Below are positions 35,681 to 47,404 of a stretch of DNA of 64,000 bases, in pieces. The DNA comes from Saxidomus purpurata (taxonomy: Eukaryota; Mollusca; Bivalvia; Venerida; Veneridae). The translations under genes were made by a program, and so were the position numbers. The stretch's first letter is position 1. Every line of letters starts with the position of its first letter. Location of the stretch: positions 5,067,403 through 5,131,402 of the forward strand of contig JAFMSR010000017.1 of NCBI GenBank assembly GCA_022818135.1, given 5' to 3'. Below the pieces are notes generated by a model. It saw nothing but the letters and a program-made list of their open reading frames with translations, was not told where the DNA came from and searched no databases.

Positions 35681-36235
35681 GGAAGATTTAATTCTTTTTA
35701 CATTAGTCGTATAGACTTTTTGTAAGTCACAAGATTCGCTTTTTCCCTGTTTCAGGAGAGGTCACTCCCACCCACTTATTTTATGACGACAAGATTAACC
35801 ATTCCTGTGTCAGAGGACCTCACTCTTTTCAACTTATCTTAAGATGGCAAGATTTATATCTCCTGTTCCAGGGGATATCGCTCTTAATGATTTTTTAAGT
35901 CGCAAGAACTACTTTCCTTGTTTCTTGGGAGGTAAATCTTATCGATTTTTTTCAGTCTCAAGATTTATTTCCCCTGTTTTAGGGAAGGTTACTGTTAAAA
36001 TCACTCTTACGGACTTTTTTAAGTCGCAAGATTTACATTTCCTTGTTTCAAGGACACCAATATTCCTGATTTTTTAAGTCGCAAAATTTACTTTGATTCA
36101 GGGGACATCACTCTTATCCACTTATTTTAAGATTGAAATATTTACCTCCTCTGTTTTAGGGGCATTTAACCCTTTTTAAGTTGCAAGATTTACTTCCCAT
36201 GTTTCAGGGTAGGTAACACTTCCAAACCAATTTTC
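35681..36235. repeat. Degenerate minisatellite, unit about 60-75 bp
   Basis: About eight diverged copies of TTTTTAAGTCGCAAGATTTA followed by CTTTCCCTGTTTCAGGGGA and GG(T/A)CA(C/T)CACTCTTA. It ends about 220 bases before the start codon of the first IgGFc gene, so lies in its promoter region. Confidence 0.7.
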
Positions 36236-36454
36236 AGTCACATCATTCTCCCTGATTATTGCCGATTTATTTTAATGTACATTAATGATATATAGACGCA
36301 TGTGTCCTAGAAGAAACGTTTGGTCTTTAAACTGGAACAACAACACTCTGATAAGAAGAGTTTATCGTACAAAAATGTACTGATTACAAGTAAGCGAGTT
36401 CTGCCTGTACTCATCGCAGAGCAACACGTTGTAAAATCATTTTTAAATTACAAG

Positions 36455-39400
36455 ATGAGTTGGATTTATATTTTGGTAAGAGCTTTTTTCATTGTGCATT
36501 ATCCAACGAGAAAAAGTCCCGTTTTTTCTTTATATAAACCCAGTTTAATCGAACAAATAAATAAGAATTAAAATGAATATCAATACATATATTTCGAGAT
36601 AATTAACAAGAATTCTAACACAAGCGGCTGCTTTTCCTATATAAACATATAGGGAGAAGCCTGTATTTTATTTTACGATAAAATACAGCACGTTTTTCCA
36701 AGGACGACGTGCCTTAAATGACGTAATGACGTGACGTATGTTAACAAGCGCGTCCAATCGTATCTCGCGTTTTGAGGTAACACTGATGTACTGCTACACG
36801 TTAAATAAAGTTCGGGATAGTTTTCAAAGAAAATAACGTGTTAGAATCGAAATAATAAATTGTTCCCTGTATTTTATCGTTGAATAAAATACAGTCAGTC
36901 ATTTGAATGCGAACGCACTCGTGATTTAATTACTAGGCCTACGCATTGAAATTCCTGACTATATTTTATTCAATGATAAAATACAGGGAGGCATTTATAT
37001 TTCCTAAATACAAAACTAATAACGTTTCCGTTTCAGTTTTGACAAAGTTAAGCCAATCAAAACTTCATATTTTACTGTTTCTTTACAGTGTTTCGGTTAA
37101 GAATAAATTAATTTACAATTTTCTTCAGGTGGTACTGTCTGCGTTATATGTCAGAGGCAATAGTGCGACCCAAAAAGAATGCAAAGTTTGTAAGTAAACC
37201 TATTTTAGAATGAGTTAATACAAAGTGCTACTACCTGTAATATTAAAGTGCAAAGTTCATTTAGTACGTGATTTCTTCGAATTTGGAAATCAAACCAATC
37301 TTAATGCATCATAGGTAACAATATAAAATAGAAAGTTCTTTGGTAGCGTTATAGATTGCATCTTATTGGCCTGTCATGCACAATCTTGGTAGAGGACCCT
37401 TATTGGCCTGTCATGCACAATCTTGGTAGAGGACCCTTATGCAATGCTTTCTGTCAAATATGTAAGCTCTATGCCTTTTGGGTTTAGACAATAATACTTT
37501 AAATGATTTTCTCATATAAAGCTAGGTAAAACCCGTGACCATGCAGCGGGATCAAGTTTGACAAGGGGTCGTGTTTTTGACAGTTCTCGTAGAATTCCAC
37601 TACAAAATGCTATATTCCAAATATCCAAGCTCAGGGCCTTGTTGTTTTAGACAATAATCTTTTGGGAAATTTTCCTGTATAAACCTATGTTAAATCGGGT
37701 GACCCCCGGCCGGGGTCAGTTTTTACCCGGGGATCATGATTTGAACACCCTTTGTACAGATCTACTAGACAATTATGTACGCCAAATATATGTGCTTTGT
37801 GCCTTCTGAGTTTTGAGAAGCAGATTTTTAAAGTTTTTTTTCCGTTGCAATGGCAATCAAAGTTCGCATGGATTCGAATTCTTTTAACAAATTTAGTAAT
37901 TACCACCAAAGAAACATAGCTGCCAAGGTTTATTAACTTAAGGTTTAGGAGATGTCGTTTGAAAACATTATTGACGCACGCACACACACTCGACCGACAT
38001 CACACGATCACAATAAGTGAAGGCAAACATTTCGGATAGATTTTTTTTTAGCTAGAGTAAATTTCTTTTTAATCTATGGGAAATAACTTGACATATAGCA
38101 GGAAACATGATGACATAATTTCGTACTTCATTTTCAATTTCATGCATTTTGAATGAATTTAAAACACTGCAGAGTCCATTTAAATTAAATATTATAAGTA
38201 TTGAATTATTACAGCAAATTGATTTCTACTGATAGTTATAAGTGACATTCGTCATCGTGAAATTCCGTAAATACGGAAGCTACAGTTCTTTACCTTGAAA
38301 AAGAACAGCAAAATCTTTTTCTTATGAATCTATTTTCTGTCCACGTTGTCGTAAGTTACTGCAAACCATTCAATGAAACATTTGGGCATAAGTCTGTTTC
38401 GTTGTCCCCGTATAACCCTTAATTAAACTCACTAGTTCATAAAAACACACGAAGCAAGTTTAAATGATCGTTACATCCAGTGGAAACTTAACAGTAACAA
38501 GGCAAGATGACATGGCAAAAAGCATTATGAGACTTTGTACTACATATAATTATGTTCCATATCTGACATATGATTCTACAACAGAACTTTGTGATTCTCG
38601 TCTTTTTATTCAGCTACTTACGGTACTGAATTCATTTTTGGCTTCATGGATTTGACTTACTATACTTCGACAAATAATCAACCGGCTGCGAACCCTGACC
38701 TCAGTGTGATCATGACTTCTAGGACTGGTACATACGTTCATATTACAACCTTCAGCACTGGATCCGCGAGCAAGACGCCAACTCCTGTAACGCAGAGCTT
38801 TTATTTCCATCAGTTTAAGGAACTATCCTTTAATTCCTCATTTATAAACAAATATCAGGACACGACATCTGGCGGAGTAATCAAGATCAGGTCCGATGAT
38901 CCAATTGCTATAATGACGGTGTACCAAATGTCTACATACACAAAAATAAACCCGATCCTACCTATAAACGCTTTGGCTTCTACCTACGTAATACCATCAT
39001 ATAAACCGAACACTTTTTCAAACAGTGAAAATCAGTTTTTAGTGATTTCACTGAATGATTCGACAGAGGTTCGATTTGAGGGATACGAGACAGGTAACAT
39101 GGTGTATCCGGTAAAGAAAGAAGAGATTTTCATTTACGAAATACGAAGGGATTTAAGCAGTACTTCCGCCAGCAGTAATAATCCGGTCGCCATCTTTTCA
39201 TCGGTTATGGCCGGAAATCAGTATACTTCTGGAACAAAGTATGGTGTTTCTTTAAGCATGCAGGTTCCAGGAATGGATAGATATGCCACGCATTTTATCG
39301 TTCCTCCTATTGACGGACAATCAATCAATTACTACCGAGTTCGTATTTACGCACCAAGTAATAATGCTTTCGTAAAGATTTATTCAACTTCAGCTGACAC

Positions 39401-42041
39401 GATGCAAGTGCACGTGTACCACAAAATCTTCTATGAGTTGACAACAAAAAGTACAACTGTACTTGAAATAGTGTCGGACAATCCTCTCCTCGTTGTGCAA
39501 ATCGCTGAAGATAGTGCAGGCACAGCACTGTTCATGGCGAATATTCCGGCGGCGTCACAGTTCTTGACTTCTTATACAACACCCGCCATCAGCGGAAGAT
39601 ACTGGATTCCATCAAATAAGTTGATCATAACAATCCCCACCAGCGAAGCATCGGGTTTGATCATTGACCGGAAACCAGTTGCGCATGACCCAAGTCAGGT
39701 AAACTCGTATATAGTAAAAACTGTCATATCCTGCACCAATACTCGAATCTTGACTGCTGAATTGCAATACATGTATTTTGTTCTGCAAGGTAGCGTTAAA
39801 CAAAACGTATAAACTTTTAAGAAAAACATGTGGAACCCGCCATGATCAGATGGTATTGTAAGGTGTCAATTAAAACAGGGGTTACTGTATGATTATATAA
39901 TAGGCAAATATTTCACAAAGGCTTATCTGGTATTAAGCGATGCTAGATAACAAGTGTGCGTTTTCCATTTCGTGTAAAACTTCAGTCCCGGATGTACTTT
40001 TGTTTGTAAGTGTCTGTTTGCCGTGTGATTTAGTGCTTGCTTTCTGTTTCGTTGCTTACTCGTCTGGTTTGCTGTATTTGTATTTAATTCTAACATGACT
40101 CACGATTTTTAAATACAAACAGAGGAAACAATAGGAATACCGGTCCGTGGTGTTTATGGCATGACAAAACATAATTTTTCTGCTTTTTGTATACTAGAGA
40201 CAAAATCGTGAGGCTGGTATAAACTTATAAACGTATGTGCATTTTCAGTAGCCTAGCACGTGGAGACACTGGTCTTCAGTCTCCACACAGTGAAAACACT
40301 TCAAACATGTGTATTATTGGTTTCCAGTTTGCAAAAAAGACACCACTTGGTAACTTTACTGTCCTGGTCATATCAAATTATGCAAGTACATCTACCATCG
40401 CACACGAAGATTCCGTACCTTTTGGTGTGCTTGTTGTTGGACAGTGGATGTACAGCCGCGAACATTACGCCGCCGGTTTTCAAGCCGGGATGCAGTTTAC
40501 AACAGGTAAGAATACAACACATTTTAAGTTCTTAATGTTTTAATAAACACGATGTTATTCTGTGTCTCATAAGATAACATTTTCACAGAGTGAGGCGGGT
40601 CCTTGAAACAAATAATATGAAGTTATTATACATTGTTGAGTACAATACCGAAATCTATTGGAAACAGTGGTGAAACCTTTATTGGACGCTGTTTTACATA
40701 GAATTCGGTATCATTTGCAACAATGGTATATAATAACATCTTTATTTCCAATATGGAATTCTATTGGACTGTCACGTGGTACAAATGCTATCAGGCTATT
40801 GGTTACAGTTTATATGGTGTGAAATAAAAACAGTTATATTTTTTGGTATTTACTAATTTCTATTTACAAGGCTTATTCAACGGCTTCTTAATGACCGAGT
40901 GAAATCCCTATTTATCCTTTCCCCTAAACGTAACTTCTTCTATTATATGTTATTTGGTTTTTGAAGTGGTATATGGGGATATATTACCCGCCTAGACTTA
41001 TATTACCCGAGCCGTTAGGCGAGGGTAATATTGTGTCAAGGCGGGTAATATATCCCCATATATCACATCAAAAAACAAATAACAATTTTATTACCCTTCC
41101 CTGTCTCAAATATTAAAAGATTCCTATTTAACAACTGAACGTAAATAGACGTTCAATCCCCTTATGATACCTCAATGTCACTGCGTAACGTCACAAATAA
41201 GCACGGACTTATACATTGACGTAGTGTACGCGGCGAACAAGCTCACGTTCAGCATGGGGTACAGTAACGGGGTTATGTCAAGTGTATATTACCGGCTTGC
41301 CCGTAAATATCAAAATCTATAAACGGATCGTTGACCAATCAGAAGGCCGTAAATTTCATGGAAGGGTAATAAACTCTTATGTCCATATCTCAACCATTTG
41401 TCTTGACAGGTAGATATAAATATCCCAAAAGCGCAGGAAAATTCCACAAGTATCTAAATCTACTGCCACAAGTATCTAAATCTACTGCCACAAGTATCTA
41501 AATCTACTGCCACTACCAGTAGTATGATAACTTATTTATGAAAGTTTATCAATTCACTCATCCCCCAAAAGATTTGTTGTCACGAAAACGTTCCATGACC
41601 TTTATGTCGAAAATGGGCCGATAGTTTAAACTTTCCTTCTATTTGGTATTGATAACATTGCTATGTAAATTAACTTTTTTAATAAGTTCTTTTTTACTCT
41701 AGATTGCCAAGCTTCTTCCCAGACAGACATCTCTGGATCTGTGGTTGGTAAGTATAGACAGCCAAAACTTGTTTCCTGTCCATTTGTATCGCATTTCTGG
41801 CAGATAATATGTATCTCTTCTTCACTTTTTTATTTTTACTGGTCACAACGTACAGATACATGTAAATGCACATATAATTCACATGTTTCAACATAGAATA
41901 TGTTCTTTTATATAAGTGCATTATAATAAAACTACATGTACATGCCACCAGTTGTATCTGGTTTTAAATCACCAATTAAACAATAATTTGAATAAAGACT
42001 TCAACAAAGAAAGAAATGGAATATTTTTTATTTCAGGTTAA
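36455..42041 (+). CDS. Secreted IgGFc-binding-domain protein, copy 1 (six exons, 464 aa)
   Basis: Exons: 36455-36475, 37129-37189, 38614-39698, 40328-40505, 41703-41747, 42037-42041 (stop TAA). Intron phases 0, 1, 0, 1, 1; every junction has GT/AG and keeps the frame. Exons 1-2 encode a signal peptide (MSWIYILVVLSALYVRGNSA), then KECKV. Exon 3 starts with TYGTEFIFGFMD, the start of the IgGFc-binding N-terminal domain, which fills exons 3-4 (landmarks FNSSFINKYQD, VRFEGY, VRIYAPS, SDNPLLVVQIA, PLGNFTVLVIS, GMQFTT). The chain ends soon after, with DCQASSQTDISGSVVG. The mature protein has only two Cys, one on each side of the domain. Family knowledge: this domain occurs in secreted mucus-associated proteins; a binding partner is not known here. 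ATG at 36946, inside intron 1, would read through into exon 2 and is a weaker start. Confidence 0.85.
36598..36865. mobile_element. MITE-like element with hairpins in intron 1 of IgGFc copy 1
   Basis: Ends GAATTCTAACAC (36613) and GTGTTAGAATCGAAATAATA (36839) are inverted and match the GATTCTAACA family of 14858-15055. Around it CCTGTATTTTATTTTACGATAAAATACAG (36660-36690) and two related inverted strings up to 36985 can form further hairpins. Confidence 0.5.
37369..37437. repeat. Short tandem duplication in intron 2 of IgGFc copy 1
   Basis: CTTATTGGCCTGTCATGCAC through AATCTTGGTAGAGGACC is present twice back to back, unit about 38 bp, identical copies. Confidence 0.9.
37490..37995 (-). mobile_element. 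GTCCGTC-family fragment, inverted, in intron 2 of IgGFc copy 1
   Basis: Read on the minus strand it gives the AAGGGTGTTCAAATCATGATCC and GACCCCGGCCGGGGGTCACC strings typical of the 34288-35188 subfamily. Ends with CA repeats at 37978-37990. Noncoding. Confidence 0.55.
40948..41085. repeat. Palindromic element in intron 4 of IgGFc copy 1
   Basis: TATGGGGATATATTACCCGCC (about 40972-40992) is repeated inverted as GGCGGGTAATATATCCCCATA (about 41040-41060). The arms extend outward (TTATTTGG.TTTTTGA and its complement) and a second pair, TATTACCC/GGGTAATA, lies inside. Confidence 0.8.
41446..41512. repeat. 22-bp tandem repeat, three copies
   Basis: CACAAGTATCTAAATCTACTGC occurs three times in a row in intron 4 of IgGFc copy 1, identical. 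Confidence 0.95.
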
Positions 42042-42074
42042 ATGTGAAAGTCAGATCACCGAAAACCAAAGAGA

Positions 42075-42080
42075 AATAAA
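42075..42080 (+). terminator. Polyadenylation signal of IgGFc copy 1
   Basis: AATAAA 34 bases after the stop codon, the first such signal in the last exon. Confidence 0.5.
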
Positions 42081-42085
42081 CAGTT

Positions 42086-43427
42086 TAGTTGATTTTGTAA
42101 CCGCGATGTACATAGTATTTCATATATACTAAACGTAAGGGTTGTTATCGTTTTTTATGCACCCGCCATTTGTAGAATTGTAGAGGGGCATAAACTCTAT
42201 TCTGTCCGTCCGTTTCCGTCCGTCTGTAAACACAGGTCGGGTTAGATTTTGGTTACAATCTACGTTTCATTACAGGTGTTATGACCCCTACTCGAATTAT
42301 ATTTAAGGAAAATGGTGGTTTCCGATCAATAATCTTTGAAAGGTTACGTGAATTTGATTCAGAGTTTCGTGATCATAAGATACAGGTCAGGTTTAGTTTT
42401 GGTTGGATTCCACTAACTCTTACATAAAATATGGCATTATACAGTGATTAATACTCCTAGAATAATGAATATTGCATAGTTCACACTAAAGTATATGAAT
42501 ATGTGCACTCATTTTATGCCCATAGAATAAAGAGATCTATTTCATTTATATCTGTCGATGAGAGATATAACTCGGTATGTTTCATATCTTACCTGTTTTC
42601 AAAGCATGTATAAGCTGTAGTTTTTTTAATATAATTCAATATTGTTAGGGTAATCTAACTGTAACCATTAGATTCCCTTACGACTTTGATCCCCTTATAA
42701 TGGAAAGATAAACTGCATGTACAAGTTCTTCTCCGGATTTAAAGACAAACTTTCTTGATACACTGTCATTGTATTAATAAGATCGCTTAATGTAAAAAAT
42801 TCATAACTACTTTGCACACAGTGCTATTTAGAATGCTTAACAGTATAGTGTAATCAGGGGCCGTACGTGAACGAGACGTTATAGTATGCTTATCCGTACA
42901 GGTCCGTATACCGAAAATAAATGAGCTAGGTGTTCAAATACGCTGGTATCAATGGCTGTAGTGTTTTATTATGATGACGTCTGTCAGTTAAACTATCTAG
43001 TTCAGTACTATACAATAATTATCAATGTATGTAGCTAACGAATACAACGTGTACTTATTTGTGTCTCTAACAACATCCTTCTATGGCTTTAAAGACGTTC
43101 TTTAAGTACAGCAAGTAATAAACAATAATAAAACAAAAAACAAGTATAATTACACTTGTTACCATCTTTCGCCATTTCAAAAAAAGCTAGCAATGTATTC
43201 TTGCACTGGCTTAAAAAGTTCCTGAGCAACACAGAATATTGATTCGTTTAAACACAAGTCAGTTTTCTTCAGAATATGTAAATAAGTACAATACACATTC
43301 CATCAAATACAGAAATGACATGTCAAAACACATCTTCGTACCGGTGGGTAATCTTTAGGAAATAGTGTTAAGACATAGTGTTTGTAAATCGGTTGATTCA
43401 CATGTTACTCGGACTGAGCTGATCCGC
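42086..43427. other. Intergenic stretch with GTCCGTC fragment
   Basis: 42160-42330 starts CACCCGCCATTTGTAG..GGGGCATAAACTC and contains CTGTCCGTCCGTTTCCGTCC, a fragment of the GTCCGTC repeat type. The rest, to the stop of the minus-strand peptide gene, shows nothing recognised apart from minus-strand AATAAA at about 42965, which could serve that gene. Confidence 0.45.
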
Positions 43428-44152
43428 TCATGCCTTCAGCTTCTTAGTGTTCTTCAAATCATGCATTGAGCTTGCATGTATTATTGTTTTACCCTGTATG
43501 AAACCTTTTTTCCTGAAAAAAGAAAATCAGTCAGTCATCAACAAGTATAATAACCATGACTTATATCTGGATCTTACATGTACCTGTTCCTACAATATGC
43601 TGGAGTAGTAATTAGACTGTAGAGTACAAACCGATACATATTCTCAATTTCTCGGAGTAGTAATTAGTATAGAGTACAAACCGATACATATCCTCAATTT
43701 CTCTGTTCCAAAAATAATAGTAAAACATTACACACTCTTTAAAATGCTACCAATATATATTCAGGATTTCCTAACATATTTTGGTGTATCTGGTATAGGC
43801 TGACTTGTCGTCCAACTTGTTTGATATGGTTTACAGTAACACTGTTCCATTTCTTCTTTATGACAAACAATCTAATATATCAATCCCTAGCTTCGTTGCA
43901 CATATAATCAGTAATCACCGATGGGTTAAAAAAGAGATGTGCTATAAAAAAACAATAATAAATTGTTTTTATATAATATGATACCAGAGATATTCAAATC
44001 ATTCACACTTTATCAAATAAACTCTTTTAGAACTCTATATCACTGACTTTTTCATATTCATCAAATTATTTTTTAAACTGTTTCACTCACGAGAAATAAC
44101 ACAAAAAGGCAATGAAAGCTAAGAAGATGATAGCTACGTTTACTCTTCTCAT
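43428..44152 (-). CDS. Candidate two-exon gene for a 48-aa secreted or membrane peptide
   Basis: Exon 1 on the minus strand, 44152-44091: MRRVNVAIIFLAFIAFLCYF, two Arg then a strong hydrophobic run, with a consensus donor (TTTCTC|GTGAGT). Exon 2, 43512-43428: acceptor GATTTTCTTTTTTCAG with a long pyrimidine tract, then an open frame in the matching phase 2, giving a basic tail (KKGFIQGKTIIHASSMHDLK..) and a TGA stop. The leader could be a signal peptide or, given the two Arg before the hydrophobic run, a type II membrane anchor whose other exons I have not found. No known family recognised. Lies between the two IgGFc genes on the opposite strand. Confidence 0.4.
43602..43703. repeat. Two-copy tandem duplication of about 50 bp
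   Basis: GGAGTAGTAATTAG then AGAGTACAAACCGATACATA and TCTCAATTTCTC (one T/C change) occur twice in a row, inside the intron of the minus-strand peptide gene. Confidence 0.9.
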
Positions 44153-44207
44153 CCGGGGATGAAATAGGCATTGACATCTGAATAAGTTATTTTAAGCTTT
44201 CATTTTT

Positions 44208-45080
44208 ATGCCCCCGAAGGGTGGCATATTAAAGTCACACCGTCCGTCTGTCTGTCCGTCCGTCTGTGCGTCCGACCATACATGTTTTCGATCCAGGCTC
44301 TAAATCTGCCATGCATTTAAGGATTTAAAAAACATTTGGGACAAAGCTTCAGCACATCAAGACAAAGTGTCGCGTGCAACACCCATGTCCCTACCTCAAA
44401 GCTCAAGGTCACACTTAGAGTTTGAAAGTAATATAATCCTATATATATGCACACATTCGTGTCCGGACTGTAACTTTATCTTGCATGAAAGGATTTTAAA
44501 ATAACTTGGCACACATGTTTAGCACATAAAGGCAACATGTCGTGTGCAAGACCCATGTCCATATCTCAAAGATAAAGTCGAACCAAGTGTTCAAAAGTAA
44601 TAGCTTCCTGTATATATGCACACATTCTTGTCCAGACTGTATCTTTGTCATGTATTGGTTGAATTTAAAATAACTTGGCACAAATGTTTAGCACATCAAG
44701 ACAACGTGTCATGTGCAAGACCTTCGTCCCTACTTCAAAGGTCAATGTCATACTAAGAGTTTGAAAGTAATAGAATCCTGTATAAATGCACACATTCGTG
44801 TCTGGGCTCAGCCTGTTACTTTGTCATGTATTGATTGAATATAAAATAACTTGGCACAAATCTTCAGCACATCAAGGTGATGTGTCGCCTGCAAGACCTA
44901 CGTCCCTACCTCAAAGGTCAAGGTCTCACTTAGAGTTTAAAGGTAATGGAATATTGTATGCATGGTTACTATGTCATACATGGAAGGAAACAATTACATG
45001 GCACAATTATTAAGCACATGGACTGTGAGACACCTCTTTCGAGGACAGTCGTCACTAATGAGTGACAGCTCTTGTTTAAG
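44208..45080 (+). mobile_element. GTCCGTC-family element, ATGCCCCCGAAGG subfamily
   Basis: Begins TTATGCCCCCGAAGGGTGGCA, then CCGTCCGTCTGTCTGTCCGTCC; ends CGTCACTAATGAGTGACAGCTCTTGTTT. Four internal units of about 165-170 bp (GCACACATTCGTGTC..CTTGGCACA..CACATCAAG..GTCC(C/A)TA.CTCAAAG). Noncoding. Confidence 0.8.
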
Positions 45081-45797
45081 ATGGATATCAACAAAAAGCT
45101 AAGTATTCAACGAACATTCATTTGTTCACGTCGGCATTTATACATTTATCAAATAGCAGAAATGCACCGTGAAATTGGCAATTTTGAGTAAGTCCCTGAC
45201 AACGTCAACTATGGACGACGCCATCTTGCAAATCAGCGCGAAGCATGACGTATGTCACTTGGCATTACGCCATACGGAGAAAATCACAAAAATGCGGTTT
45301 TGTTTACGTTAATGAACAAATAATGGAAAAAAAACTAGACGCCTGAAGATATTAAACTTCCTGATATAAAAATGATAAAAAGGCAAACATGTATGTGATG
45401 ACGCTGAAAATATTAAGTGGAGCAGACTTTAGTAAGTTCTTGAACTTAATATTGAAACCGTTAACTCAGTGGTGATGTGTACTATATAGCTTTTTGTCTA
45501 AATTGAAGCCAAATGCGGTTTATATAGAGTAGCAGTGCTAGGTAATAATGCTCATCTTTTTAGTGAACATTTGTCTTTGGGCAATTTGAATCATTTCTGG
45601 AGGGTTGATATGAGAAAAAGAGATAAAAACTTAATAAAATACTGTAGAAATTTCGTTCCCTTCTTTGATAATTACATCTTACATCTCACAAAATTAAATC
45701 TATTCAGTAGAATACTTCCAGTATCATGACTGGTTTTATTTACGTAAACAAAAGACAGCCACTTTTAGTATAGCAGACGACTTTAATTCCGTTTACC
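45081..45797. other. Spacer, nothing recognised
   Basis: A 64-codon open frame at 45535-45729 has no supporting features. Confidence 0.4.
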
Positions 45798-45891
45798 TTT
45801 GCAAGCTGCCCAGTCCATTTACCAAACATGTATAGCAACCAGAGCTTGCATTAGCTTTGAAACACATGCCGCCTTTCATGCAGTAGCCGGG
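45798..45891 (-). CDS. Candidate cysteine-rich (EGF-like) exon
   Basis: On the minus strand a good acceptor (ACTGTCTTTTTAG|CCC) precedes PGYCMKGGMCFKANASSG and CYTCLVNGLGSLQ. Only this phase is open; the other two hit stops within seven and fifteen codons. Four Cys with spacing C-x4-C-x8-C-x2-C and the YCxxGGxC start resemble an EGF-like domain or a short secreted cysteine-rich peptide. The end is either TAA directly after Arg or a donor (CAAAG|GTAAAC). The upstream exon is not established; a signal-peptide exon with matching phase 0 exists at 55088-55050, 9 kb away. Confidence 0.35.
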
Positions 45892-45929
45892 CTAAAAAGA
45901 CAGTTTTAATACAATTAATACAAGACTGC

Positions 45930-46720
45930 CGTCATGATCCTGGATTGTAAAATGGCCATTATTTGACCTGTTGACCTAGTTCAAACCCCATGTGACCCAG
46001 TTTCTAACGTGAGCTGTGGTTTATCACGACAAATTTGACTAATTTTAGGTGAGTAGGTGTCAAATGTGAACTCTATACTTTTTCTTTTATTTGACCTGGT
46101 TAATATTAGAACCATTCTGATTTTTTTTTCAAGCTGATAAGGTAGAAAATGTAGATTCAATAATGTTGACACGGTTTTTCTATGATTTGATAGAGTGGCC
46201 AAGTTAATGACTCATGTGACGCAGTTTCAGATTCTTACCACTTTTCACAATGATTGGATGCAAACATAATGGCTTTAATAGTGTCAGTTTAAATTGCTTT
46301 ACTATGATTAAACCTGGTATCCTAGGTTTTTGACCAATATCACCTAGTTTGGAACCTGAGCTAGAGTTAATCAAGATAAACACTCTGACAAATGTTTAAA
46401 ATAATTGGCTATAAAATGTTGAAAAAGTTTGTTTTTCTATTATTTGATATGATGGCAAACATTCTAGCTAATTGTTACAATTTGGTACAAAATCAACCTC
46501 TAGAGTGTGCACAAGGTTTTATTATTATTTGATCTGGTCACCTAGTTTGTAACCTGACGTGGTCCAATGGAAAACTTGACCAGGAGTTCATCAAGACGAA
46601 CATTCTAGCTGAATTTCAAGATGCTTGCGTATGAAATGTGGATTCTTGAGAGTAAAAACATTTTTCTATTATTTGACCATGTGACATAGTTTTTCCTCTC
46701 AGGTGATCCCGATTCAAATT
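45930..46720. repeat. Diverged tandem repeat of the GACCTAGTTT type
   Basis: Five to six loose copies of a unit of about 120 bp with TTTCTATTATTTGA(C/T)CTGGT, GACC(T/C)AGTTT, AATTTGAC and ATCAAGA(T/C)AAACATTCT. Noncoding, old. Confidence 0.55.
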
Positions 46721-46844
46721 CGACGAATACGTTTAGTGCATGCATTAATGTTTACATAAAACAAATGGTCTACAGGCATTTTTTTCACCAATTATGAGTT
46801 GCTACTTCCTTATATTTTTGTTTATATGTTAATGCATGTGAAGT

Positions 46845-47165
46845 GATCAGTAGCAGTAGTTGACAGTAGCAGTAGCAAAAACATGAAGTTGGTCAGTAGC
46901 AGTAGCTGACAGAAGAAAAAACGTGAAGTTGGTAGCTGGCAGTAACAGTTGCATAAACATGTGAAGTTGGCAGTAGCAGTTGCTGGCAGTAACAAAAACG
47001 TGAAGTTGGCAGAAGCAGTTGTTGGCATTAGCAGTAGCAAAAACGTGATGCTGACAGTAGCAGCAGCTTACATTAACAGTAGAAAAACCATGATGTTAGC
47101 AGTAGCATTAGTTGGGAGTTGCAGTAGGAACATATTGGAAGTGACAGCAGCATTTTTGAAGCGTG
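46845..47165. repeat. GTAGCA/GAAGTTGGCA minisatellite
   Basis: Irregular array of CAGTAGCAGTAG, TTGGCAGTAGCAG and AAAAACGTGAAG blocks. The open frames on both strands here are repeat translations. Confidence 0.85.
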
Positions 47166-47404
47166 AATAATGATAATTTTTACTATGATATAAACTTAAT
47201 TACCAAGTCGGCGACCAATCATCGCTACCTCGACTGTTTGTCCGATCTTGTAGTTGGTTCCCTTGTCTAAAACTCATACTATGGTAAAAAATCAAACGTG
47301 CCTATCCCCTTTGGTCACAGTAGTTAAGGTTCAACTTCATACACTGATTTAATAACATGTCCGCCACATCTTTGAGAAACGCTCGACATGAGCTGAAAAT
47401 ACAT
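47166..47404. other. Spacer with a short minus-strand open piece
   Basis: On the minus strand 47262-47203 reads KGTNYKIGQTVEVAMIGRRL then GN and a stop, after a weak acceptor (GAGTTTTAG). It looks protein-like but is too short to call. Confidence 0.2.

Noticed and set aside
38464..38655. Upstream coding frame before exon 3 of IgGFc copy 1
   Set aside because: Different phase from exon 3, which has a clear acceptor (TTTTTATTCAG) at 38613 and a better upstream partner at 37129-37189.
40260..40535. Alternative frame over exon 4 of IgGFc copy 1
   Set aside because: Only the other frame matches the paralogous exon (GNFTVLV and GMQFTT).
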